A DNA stretch of 64,000 nt, from positions 4,216,001 to 4,280,000 of the forward strand of contig CADCXD010000004.1 of the NCBI GenBank assembly GCA_902806575.1. Reading direction: 5' to 3'. The stretch is from Jackrogersella multiformis. Taxonomy: Eukaryota; Ascomycota; Sordariomycetes; Xylariales; Hypoxylaceae. Under the pieces are notes generated by a model. It made no database searches. It was not told the DNA's origin and saw nothing but the letters and a program-made list of their open reading frames with translations. This document shows positions 25,901 through 36,017 of this stretch, one piece after another (the first letter of the stretch is position 1; each line of letters opens with the position of its first letter). The position numbers and the translations under genes are program-made.

Positions 25901-28774
25901 ATTTAAAGCGTTTAATTTAAAATTAATTTTAAAAAAATGGTTTTTTTAATAATAAAAGATAAAAGGATCGATATAATAACGTTTTATAAAAAAAATTTAA
26001 ATTAAATTAAAAATTAATATAAATCGTGTATATTATTTTTTAATAATTAATAATTTTTATTTCTTTATTTTAAAAAAAGATATTATTAAAATTAAGCTTT
26101 TTGAATTTAATAATATTTATATTTAATATTTTTTTTATTATATATTAATATTATATTAATAATAAGTTTATATTTAAAAGTTAATTTTAAGTAAGGTTTT
26201 TTTATAATTTTCGTTTTATTTTTAATTAGCTTTTTAATTATTACGGTTTAATAAATTTTAATTTAATTTAATTATAAGATTTAATAAAATATAACGTTAA
26301 AGTAATTTAAAAATAAAATAATTCTTATAAAGTTATATTTATTCGTACCTTTTTTTATAATAAAAGTGTAAATTAAATATTATTATTTCGGGATTATTTT
26401 ACGAAAGATATTTTATTCGAGTTTAATAATAAATCTTTATTATTAATATTTTTTTTAATAAAATAAGAAAAAGTTTAATAATTATTATATTCGTAACGTT
26501 AATAAAATTTCTTATCCTTTTTTCGTTAATTTATATTTACTTAATTAATTCTTTTTAAGGTATTTTTATTATTAAATTAAACTTTATTTTTTTAATTTAA
26601 TTTTAACTTATTTTCGTTTTTAAATTTATCGTTATTTTTTAAAAATTAATTTTAACTTAAATTAAAACGATTTTCTTTTTCGCGGTTAACTTAACTTAAC
26701 TTTAAAGGCTTTTAAGTTAAAATAAACCCTTTTTTTCCCGAAATATTAAAATTAATTAACATATTTTTATATATTTAATTTATTTTTTAAATAACGATAA
26801 AGAATTTTTTATTTATATTTAAAAATCTTTTTTATTTAAAATAAATTAATTTAATAATTTCGTTAAAAAAGATTTTAACGATATAATTTTAAAACGTTAT
26901 TTTAAATTATTAAACCATTTTATTAAGATTTAATAACTTAATAAAATATTAAATAACGTTTTTTTAATATTTAAGTTTATTTTTTTTTAAGTTATAATAT
27001 TTTTTTAAAAGGTTTATAAAACGTTTTAAAAAGTAATAACGTATATTATTTAAATATTAAAGACTTTTAATTACGTAATTTAATTTTTACGTTATTAATA
27101 TTATAATTATACTTTTTTAAATAATAACGATTTAACTTAATTAATACGATAAAAATCTTTAAGAAAACTTTTCGTATACGTTTTTAAATATATTTTAACT
27201 TTTATTTATTAACTTTAAAACTTTAAAAGGTTTTTATTATCGTAAACGGTAAATTTATTAAATTATATTAAATTAACGATAATCGTAACGTAAAAAAATA
27301 AATTAATCGTTTTAAAGCTTTAAATAATTAATTATTATTACTTTAAAATAAAAGATTTTTATCGTTATATAAAGGCGTGAAATTACCTTAAGGTAATTTT
27401 TTAAAAAAATCCTTAAATAATTTAAAGGTTTAAAAATTAATTATTAAAATTAAAATTACTTAAGTTATTATTAAGTATTTTAATAATCCTTTTAAAAGGA
27501 ATTTTTTATTATTATTTTTAAATATAAAAGGGTTAATTTTAATAAAATAAAATTATATTCGAGCTTTTTTAATTATTTTTTTAACTTAAACTCGTAAAAA
27601 GGATTATAAAAAAAAAGTTTTTTATTTAAGCTTTTAAATTAAAATATTTAATAAATGGTATTTTAAAATATATTAAATTTTTTCGATTAAAAGGATTTAA
27701 TTTAATTAACGTTTTTAATGTAATACGTTTTTTAATATTTTTTAAAATAAAATTAATATTAATTAATTTATTAAAAATAACTTAAATATAAACTTTTAAA
27801 TTATTAAATTAATAATAAGTTTTTACGTTAATATACGTAAGGTTTATATATATTTTTATAAAAAAGTTATTAATTTAAGATTTTTTAATATAAATTTAAT
27901 TTATTACTTTTTATTAAAATTCTTTTTATTTTTTAATATTTTAATAAAAAGTTTAAAAAGTTTATTAATAATAATTAATTATTTCTTTAAGTTTATTAAT
28001 TATTTTATATATATTAAGTAATTATACTTTAAATTTATTATTTAAAATAAGTTATTTATTTATTTATTAAAATTATACCGATTTAATTAAATTAAATTAT
28101 TATATTATAAATTATTTAAATTATATTATATTAATTTCGGATTTAATTTTTATTAATAATTTAATTACTCGTAACGATAATAATAAATGTTTAAATAATA
28201 TAATAATTATTATATATTTTTAATAAAACTCGATAAATTATATAAAAAAGTTATTAAAATTAACTTTAATATTATTAATATTAAAAATATTTTATATAAT
28301 TATTTTATAATTTTAAAAGTTATAAAAAATTATAATATTATCGTTATTAAATTAAGATAATCCGAAAATAAAAAAAAAGTTTCGAAGCGATATATTTTTT
28401 ATTTTAAATATTTTAATAAAAAATTATATATTAAAGCGTTATTTAATTTTAATAAATTTTTATAAACGGTAATTTTCTTTATATTTACTTTTAACTTTAA
28501 AGTTTCGTAAAAAAGGTATTATTAAAAACTTAAAAAATTATTCGTCGTTTAACGAGAAAAATAATTTAAAATCTTATAAATTAATAAATAATAAAGTTAA
28601 AATATAAATACTCGGTTTAAATATTTATAAAATAATAAAATATAAAATTTCCTTTATAATTATAATAACGTATATAATAATAAAATTAATAAATAATATT
28701 AATATAATATATTTTAATAAAAAACTTTTTTAAATAAATTAATTATTTATAAATAATTAAAATAAAATAATTTT

Positions 28775-28788
28775 TAAAAAAAAGAAAA
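28775..28788 (+). other. Probable polypurine tract
   Basis: An A-rich purine run (AAAAAAAAGAAAA) ends six bases before the 3' LTR. It is the expected position of the plus-strand primer in LTR elements. Because RIP converts G to A the original G content is lost, so the call rests on position. Confidence 0.6.
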
Positions 28789-28793
28789 TTATT

Positions 28794-29102
28794 TATAATA
28801 AAAGTAATAAAACTTAAAACTATAATTTAATTTTAAATAATAATTTTTTATAATTTTAAAATCTTTACTTTCTTTTTTTTTTTACGAAAAAAAACATAAT
28901 AATTTATATATATATAATTTAAATATTTTTTTAAACGCCGTTAACGCTTTCTTAATTTTATTAATTTAATCTTACATATATTAACTAAATCTTTTAATTA
29001 ACCTTATCTAATAACTTTATTTTATAAGTTTTAACATATCTCGTATTTACCAGCTTACATATATTAATCATACTTTGCTTCGTGGAGCCTATCTGTATGA
29101 CA
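28794..29102 (+). repeat. 3' LTR
   Basis: Partner of 22629-22937. Here the inner (left) half is AT-converted and the outer half, from about 28960 on, keeps C and G (for example CTTTGCTTCGTGGAGCC), the mirror image of the 5' LTR. Confidence 0.93.
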
Positions 29103-29107
29103 CCAAT
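29103..29107. repeat. 5-bp target-site duplication, right copy (CCAAT)
   Basis: Exact repeat of 22624-22628, immediately after the terminal ACA of the 3' LTR. Confidence 0.88.
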
Positions 29108-31098
29108 ACATTATCGAGCCTGCTTTCAGTAATGCACAATTAATTCATCCGCCTGCTCTCTCCTACGACATTTGTGGCTGCAACGCCCGATATATTTTTG
29201 CCACGTACAATGCGAAGCCGAGGAATCTTCTCCTTTAAACGCCTGAGCAACTTCTAAATTACAATGCCATAGTTCTGTATAATTGTCGTACGATTTTAGA
29301 CGCCTTTATATAAGAATGGTGTAGAATGTAAATACCCCGTGTTATCTACTTTACTCCCATCTTACGTATCAGGATAGAAGGGAAGGCCCTTTCGATACTA
29401 TTCCCATCCCATAATACCTAATCACCAATCCATTAGGCGCAGAAGGCAATGATGATAAAAGCGCCAATTAGAAGGAAAGACGAAGTTCCACGAAGGGAAG
29501 GTCTGTTCTAATAATCCACTAATAATAATAAGGCTCGGGACTGAGGAGATGCTTATTTTCATGATACATCTTGACAAATCTTAGATGACTTTAGAGCATT
29601 TTCTCCGAATCTAAATAATAATAATATTCTTAAGAGCTAATCATTCCTATATATTGATTAAACTAACGCCGTTGCTTTTTGCTTGGCCCGATGGATGTTA
29701 AACTACCTAGGTAATGACACCTAGAACGACGATATAAACGTCGAAAGGGGTTTAATAGCGTGTAGTATTTCGAGATAATTAGCGAATGTTGTAGCCTTAG
29801 CCTCTCGCTATAGCTATTATACCGGCAGTTCCCCCCCTTTGCATCATAGAGAAGCTAACTTACCTAGTAACTGAGTAAGATAGAAACGAGTTTTTGTTGT
29901 CTTAATTTGAGAGTTATTTACGACCTTTTGCTATGGTATAATACTAGAAGTCGGAGCGCATGTCTTAAGAACGAATAAAAATAAAATCTTGATAACAAAT
30001 ATTTATCAAGGCTCCTTACACATGTCGACTATATTAATATTGGAATTGAGATGATTCTTGTCTTCATGTGTGAACTATTATCAATAGAATATATAGCAAA
30101 ACTCTTCATGTTTAAATGCCTATGAGGAGTTTCATTTCTTAATGATCACTATAACGTTGAATATTTGTCACGACTATAATCTATCTAAATTTCAATGTAA
30201 GGTAACTATGTAAATTGGCTATAAGGGTAGACTACCTAGGTACCTAATCAAAAAATTACCAATGTTGTAGCGACGGCTTTTGTTATTATTGTCAGACCTT
30301 AACTTAGAATCATTAACCTACCTAGGTAGGTACTACCAGTTAATCGGCGTTTTGAGCCGTCCTAAGTAAATCGGAGGGTACCTATCCAAAAAGGGGGGGC
30401 AAGGTAGGGCGCAAAGGGGCAAAGGGGCAATTGGGGGGGGTGGGGGGGGGAGATTACGTCCCGATATCGCCTCATTCAAAATCATTCGTTAGCTGCATCT
30501 ACTGATGCAACGTATGTACTTAAAAATATAAACTATGTACTTATTATTTCTAATTCAATGGAGACATTCGCCATGTTCAGTCCGGTTCGACATATTCTGC
30601 GCCCATTCGATGATCAGATCACTGCATACCTACCTAAGGTACCGTTACCTACTTGTCGATTGGTAATCACTCAGCACCAACCGTCCCGTCTAAGCCGTGA
30701 AAAGTCATGACACGTCGACGGACGCACTTAGCGATGTTTTATTAATTAAGAGTCGTCAGACTTAAAAGTTCTATGCATAGATTTACAGATTTACAGATTC
30801 ACAGATTATGTTGAATATTAATTGTTGACACTCGACAGGCAAAATTTGAATCCGTCTCAGAAACCATTGCTTATCACAGGTAAAGAAAAGTTCGAGGTCA
30901 TGTTGGTAGAGACGCTTTCTTGAATATATAAATCCAGTCGACAGCGTCGTAAAGGAGGCCTAGGAGGGCGATCACCATAGTCATCCAATCCATTAACAAG
31001 CTTATACCTACTAGGTTAACTTATTCGAAGACCACCTTTCTAACTAGTTTCTTACCTAAAGTCATCTATGAATATTTCAATCTGAAACCAAATTGCAG
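29108..31098. other. Intergenic region right of the retroelement
   Basis: About 2 kb without recognisable genes. Composition is moderately AT-rich. It holds CCTAGG palindromes (29704, 30236, 30325) and a striking G-rich run at 30393-30450. Confidence 0.55.
30393..30450 (+). other. G-rich run, potential G-quadruplex
   Basis: Within 58 nt there are six runs of three or more G, including blocks of 7, 8 and 10, separated by short loops (CAAGGTA, CGCAAA, CAAA, CAATT, T). This exceeds the usual G3+N1-7 quadruplex pattern on the plus strand. No gene is close enough (nearest ~650 bp) to assign a role. Confidence 0.7.
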
Positions 31099-32022
31099 GA
31101 TTTCGGAACATCCTAATTATCGGTGCGAGCAGTTCGTTTGGCACCATCCTCCTTAACGAGATCCGGAAAGAACCTAGCTTCACATTGTCAGTTTTACAGC
31201 GAGAATCGTCCAAGTTTCAACCACCAGCAGATCTAAAGCATATTATAATCCCTAATGCTTACCCAACTGAATACATGTAACCGCGTTCAAGGGCCAAAGA
31301 CGTTGCAATCAACTGCATGTTCACAACCTCCGTATCAGGCCAATACCGAATGGTAGATGCTGCCATTGCTGGTATGAAGCGGTACGTCCCGAGCGGGTAC
31401 GGCCTTGACAACATGAAGCCGGAAGCTCAAGTTCTCAACCAAATCGTTCATGAAAAAGGAAAAATTCAAGAATACCTTCGAGGAAATGCTGCCGGAGGCG
31501 CCATTGAATGGATGAACATCGCATATGGGATGTAGCTCAAATGGGGTATTGCTCATGGTTTTATCGGGATGCATGTACGGGACCAGAAATTAATGTTTTA
31601 GGACGACGGTAAAGGAGGGGAGCACTGCAGCTGGCTTCGTCAGTGCCCTGAAGAGGCCGGAGGAGACGAAGAACAGAATGCCTTTCTTAAGCGACTTCGC
31701 CATTATTCAGAAGCAACTGCTTAAAGCTATCGAGACAACGCAGGGCGTCAAGTATTTAGCTGCGACTGTTAACAGCGAAGATTTTATTAAACAGAAGCAT
31801 GAAGCGTTCCGCAAGAGTGACCAGTTTGCCCTATTTGCGCTTATTGAAGCCGCGTTCACGACAGGCAGATTCGGAGGTCACTTGGAGAAGGAACCAGGTG
31901 AAATTATGAACAAAAAGCTTGGACTACCAAAGCATACGTTGGGTAAGGTCGTTACCGATGGACTGAAAGCGTTGGGTGTCCTTCAATCGTCCCTGGTCGT
32001 CTTGAAGGAGTGGCCCGGATAG
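31099..32022 (+). pseudogene. NmrA-like / isoflavone-reductase-like oxidoreductase, disrupted
   Basis: One frame starting after a likely acceptor (TTGCAG at 31093-31098) reads FRNILIIGASSSFGTILLNE, a Rossmann GxxGxxG-type NAD(P)-binding start. It continues with the family landmarks VDAAIAGMKRYVPSGYGLDN and HEKGKIQEYLRG. It is broken by TAA at 31278, TAG at 31533 and TAG at 31599. A +1 shift between 31602 and 31630 then leads to ALKRPEETKNR and a C-terminal part ending at 32022. Intact relatives are ~300-residue atypical short-chain reductases of secondary metabolism (phenylcoumaran benzylic ether / isoflavone reductase type). The stops fit CAA to TAA and TGG to TAG, i.e. RIP-type changes. No intact first exon was found. 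An expressed protein is very unlikely. Confidence 0.87.
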
Positions 32023-33133
32023 GCTCCTCGGTTCTTAAGGAGGGAGTCTAAAACGCATCGGATCGTATTGGCAAAAGAGACGACTTAGAAGAATAGGCGG
32101 TAATGAAAGATAAGGAGATTGACGAAAACAAGTTAAAAAAACACTAGGGAGGTTCCTGTATATTCCCATTCTAGGTAATTACGGCCTGCATCCATGAAAT
32201 CTGAGCTAGGTACATACCTAGGTTAAAAAAATGATAGGTACCGTATGATCCTTACCTAGTACGAGGATTTGATGTCACCGGCGTTTCAATATGCTTGGTT
32301 ATACGTAGTAGAAAAAGTACCTATATAAGATTATTTTTTCGTCATCTCCGTGATAGTGAAAAAAAGAAGAAGTTTCTTTAAGAGCTTGAGACCCAGGGCA
32401 GAGCCGCTTTTTAGCTCCACAACAGGACCGACTCGGTACTTGCTCGGCCGGCCTAAAAAGATCTCTTGGTTTTTTTTATCGCTTGATGAATCATGACGCA
32501 TTATATTATGCTCGCACGAACAACACTGGGGAGATAATAGTCGTACTAGGTTTGGCGAAGATACAATTCGAAATTCTAAAAGCTTACCAATAACTTAGAA
32601 TCTCGAGATATCCTGAAGTAGTATCAGCTACCTATCTTCTAGATGAACTTGTGTCGATTATGTATTGCAGTCTTCTGACGTTCGGGGGCCGGCGCTCTTG
32701 AGAAGGAAACTAAACTAGTGCATCGGATCTTCCGGAGAGAGGCTCTGTCGGGATCAACCGTAACGGTTCTAACTGCGTGAGTGCTCATGATGGCCCCATA
32801 TATGTGGGCGACTTAGGGGAGACATAGTAATATGGTTCCATCGGGACCGCCGATCAACATCGTAGCGGTCCCGGCTGAAAATATTCGCGCCAGACACCGT
32901 CACGAGCACGAGCATGAGCACGATCACTATGGGGTGATGACACACTAAGATCAAGGAAGTAAGACGAAGAAAAAATGAGTTTCTTTAGAGTTTCCACTTG
33001 GTTTAAAAAAGGGCCGTGGCCATGGTCTTTTAAGGGGTTGGAATCTACATACATGAACCAAGCTTATCATCAGCTTGTAAAAGTCTACCAACTTCATCTT
33101 TATCATTATTCTTCCAAATCTAGGTAGGCAAAC
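32023..33133. other. Intergenic region with transporter promoter
   Basis: About 1.1 kb between the pseudogene and the sugar transporter. No gene is recognised. The part nearest 33134 is presumably the transporter promoter and 5' UTR; no defined site was spotted. Confidence 0.55.
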
Positions 33134-34887
33134 ATGCCTTTCCTCAAACACCATGCAGATCAGGTGGAAATACCACATGCTGGCCCCTCGAGCGAGGCCA
33201 GTCCTGCTACCAAGCAGGAACAGAGCTCACCACAAGTCGCGCCGGTAAAAGAACAAAGAGTCACCTTCCTTGCAATCTTTTTAGGCGCCGTCGCCTCGAT
33301 AGGTGGCTTTATGTTTGGCTATGTCAGCGGTCAGATATCCGGCTTCTTCTCTATGGCCGATTTCGCCCAGAGATTCGGCGAGATGAACTCGAGTGGCGAA
33401 TACGAATTTGGAGCCGCAAGACAGGGGACCATCGTCGGTCTGCTTCCAGTCGGGTGCTTAATCGGAGCTCTAGTAGCTGGACAACTCGCTGACGCGATCG
33501 GCCGACGGCTGGCTATATCGCTTTCTGCTCTATGGGCCTGTGTGGGAATCGTTATAGAAATCTCGTCGCAAGATGTCTGGGTGCAATTTGCCATGGGTCG
33601 TCTGGTAACCGGCTGCTCTATCGGTGCGCTGTCCGTCGTGGTCCCCATGTATCAGTCTGAGAGCAGCCCAGCCATCATACGTGGTATCCTGGTATCGACA
33701 TACCAGCTTTTCATTACTTTCGGCATCTGGACCAGTTACATGGTCGACTGGGGCACCGTCGACATGGCTTCGAGCGCATCATGGCGTATCCCCAATGGCA
33801 TTGGTTTCCTCTGGTCCCTGATACTCGCACTCGGTATCCTCGTCCTCCCCGAAAGCCCCCGATATGCCTACCGCCAGGGGCGAGAAGATGAAGCACGTCG
33901 AACCATCGCTAGGTTAGCTGGTGTTGACCCTCATCATCGCAGTGTCCACGATCAGATCACCGAGATCCGAGTCAAGCTGGACGAAGAGAAAAACAGCGGC
34001 AAAGCGAGATGGTTCGAGATTTTCACTGGGCCGAGGATGTTTTACAGGACTCTTTTGGGAATTGTCCTCCAAGCAGGGCAACAACTAAGCGGGGCAAATT
34101 ACTTCTTCTACTACGGCACAACAGTCTTCAAATCCACCGGGCTCAGCGACAGCTATGTTACGCAGATCATCCTCGGCACGGTCAATGTTGCCGCAACGAT
34201 CGTCGGCTTATACATTGTACAGAACGTCGGTCGCAGAAAGGCTCTTATGGCGGGTGCGGCATGGATGATGGTCTGTTTCTTGTAAGTTGCTTCGTCTGCT
34301 TCGCTGTCCCACCCAAGTGGTTTTTCAAGCTAATTCGCGTTTTAATAGCATCTATGCTTTAGTCGGTCACTTCGCTTTAGACTCGGCAAACCCCTTGAAC
34401 ACTCCTCAGGCTGGCTCGGTTCTGATTGTGTTCTCTTGTCTCGCAATCGCCGCCTTCGCTACCACTTGGGGACCGCTCGTTTGGGCTGTCGTCGCAGAAC
34501 TATATCCTGCTCGCTATCGGGCTCCGTGTATGGCGTTAGCTACAGCCTCTAACTGGTTCTGGAACTTGTAAGTTTATGTTGCCAATCTCCGCATGAAAGA
34601 TAATATGAAAGATACTAATTATATACCGCAGTATGATCTCGTTCTTCACCCGGTTCATTACCGACGCAATCGACTACTTCTACGGGTTCGTGTTCGCTGG
34701 TTGCTGTGCAGCCTTGATTTTCATCGTATACTTCTTCGTTATCGAGACAAAGGACCGCAGCTTAGAAGAGATCGATACCATGTATTTGCTCCACGTCAAC
34801 CCCATCACGTCGAGCTCTTGGGACGGTTCCAAGTTGCCCGAAGGCGTTGCAGGTGACTCGCACCATGAAGAAGACGTTGTAGTGTAG
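33134..34887 (+). CDS. MFS sugar transporter (sugar porter family)
   Basis: Three exons (33134-34281, 34349-34567, 34632-34887) encode 540 residues. Introns of 67 and 64 nt have GTAAGT donors and AATAG/CGCAG acceptors. The protein has the 12-helix sugar-porter layout: helix 1 with GGFMFGYVSGQISGF and the helix 2-3 loop DAIGRRLAI. GRLVTGCSIGALSVVVPMYQ follows, then PESPRYAYRQGR at the central loop and QQLSGANYFFYYG in helix 7. Later come NVGRRKALM, the helix 10 WGPLVWAVVAELYPARYR, and IETKDRSLEEID after helix 12. These are the PROSITE sugar-transport signatures and the QQxSG substrate-contact motif. It most resembles fungal hexose/monosaccharide permeases of the plasma membrane; the actual substrate cannot be told. 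It sits next to a dead reductase gene and a dead retroelement. Confidence 0.94.
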
Positions 34888-35197
34888 AAATAGGTGCGGA
34901 AGATATCTAGATATATTGTATAAATACCTAGTAGACTATCTTATAAATAATAATTTGTACTTAATACGAAATACCCCTTCTCTTGTATGATCTGTCCACC
35001 TGGAAGATTTTCGTACCAGGTAATACCTAACTACCTAAGTATTCAACAATATTGGGATCAAATTGCATCACGTCCAGTAACTTCCAAGGATAGCAGTTTG
35101 GAGAAACGTGATATATTTCTCTATATTACCAGCCAATTTGCTACTGTGCTCATTTAACTAACTTCTCGGAACCTACCTAGGTACCTAGGTAGGTAAC
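34888..35197. other. Convergent intergenic spacer
   Basis: About 310 bp between the transporter stop and the stop of the minus-strand gene. It contains a double TACCTAGGTACCTAGGTA palindrome at 35175-35194. No terminator signal is defined. Confidence 0.6.
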
Positions 35198-36017
35198 TTA
35201 GCGGTTCTCCTCATCTTGATGCTCATTAGGGGTTTCGCCCCCAGTAGCCCCTGTGTCACTCTTCCAGTCATAGCCGTTCCAGCGTCTCGGTTGATGCCAC
35301 AAACACACAGGGCCAGAAAGCTCAGGTATCAATATAAGAGGCCCGTCGCGTAATGACTGAGACCTCCAGGACTCCAATGCAAAATTCCGAACATCTTCTT
35401 GTTGAGCCACATGTTGCCCCAACTCACCACCTGTTGACGTCGACGGTTCCCTCTCGGTTTGGTTTGGATACACATGGAGGATCTGATTGTCGATATCAAG
35501 GTCAAGTTCCCCCGAACTTGGGTAATTGTAACCATTTATAGTCTGTTGATCGGAGAACACGTAGGGAGAAAAGGGGTAATTACGCGAATGCGTATCGTAG
35601 GTTAGCCGTTCGCTAGTCTTGTCATGGGGAGAAGCTGAAAGCCCCTCGTGATTGTCGAACTCCTGCATATATTGAGAAGAGGTTTGATGTTCATTGGAAG
35701 TATATGTGGCTCTTTCAGGGCCAGAGTGAGTCAGATCGAGTCGAGCTAAGGCATCAATAGTATGCTGCCCTATCCCATCAGCCGTAGGAGCTGTAGAGAC
35801 CGTGGCGGTATTGGCTTGAGCGATATTTCTGCGCCTGAATCGAGGACCACGACGCTCTCGGTCTCTCTTAATGGTGTGGTCTCGCTTCTCGTAGGTTAGC
35901 TTGGACCGAGGACGAATACTGTGAGACTTACTCTGTGATCAGACATTTCTAACCATAGTACAAGTTCCGCCTCCACTGATGGCGTCCAAATTTTTCTCTG
36001 GACGACGAATTTCCCAT
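35198..36017 (-). CDS. Hypothetical MGNSS (N-myristoylation-type) protein
   Basis: Proposed exons 35962-36017 and 35198-35918 give 258 residues. Exon 1 starts MGNSSSREKFGRHQWRRN, an N-myristoylation consensus (MGxxxS) followed by basic residues, suggesting membrane attachment. Exon 2 continues basic (YEKRDHTIKRDRERRGPRFR), then an unstructured Ser/Thr/Tyr-rich body and an acidic tail ending HQDEENR. The intron would be only 43 nt (GTACTA...CTCACAG), unusually short, but it is the only join I found that keeps both frames. A start at MSDHR (35945) with the strong donor AGA/GTAAGT gives no in-phase acceptor. No domain is recognised. Coding status is plausible, not proven. Confidence 0.5.

Larger units (their letters stand above)
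22629..29102 (+). mobile_element. RIP-degraded LTR retrotransposon (full-length, 6474 bp)
   Basis: Two direct repeats of identical length (309 bp: 22629-22937 and 28794-29102) bound a 5856-bp interior, flanked by CCAAT on both sides. The LTRs open TGTGAC and close GACA (ATA in the mutated left copy), the canonical TGT...ACA ends. The interior is about 85-90% A+T, nearly devoid of CpA and TpG, with stops in every frame. A purine run (28775-28788) just before the right LTR looks like the polypurine tract, so the element reads on the plus strand. Gag-pol domains cannot be identified by eye, so Gypsy versus Copia is undecided. The copy is certainly inactive. Confidence 0.93.

Noticed and set aside
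26100..26190. Possible reverse-transcriptase YxDD-like string in the retroelement interior
   Set aside because: TATATTAATAAT-type strings are common in AT-saturated sequence, and spacing to an upstream FGLxNAP-like string was too short. I would not classify the element on it.
22938..28793. AT-rich interior as a centromere or mitochondrial insertion
   Set aside because: Bounded by matched LTRs and a target duplication, with RIP-type dinucleotide loss, so a degraded retroelement explains it.
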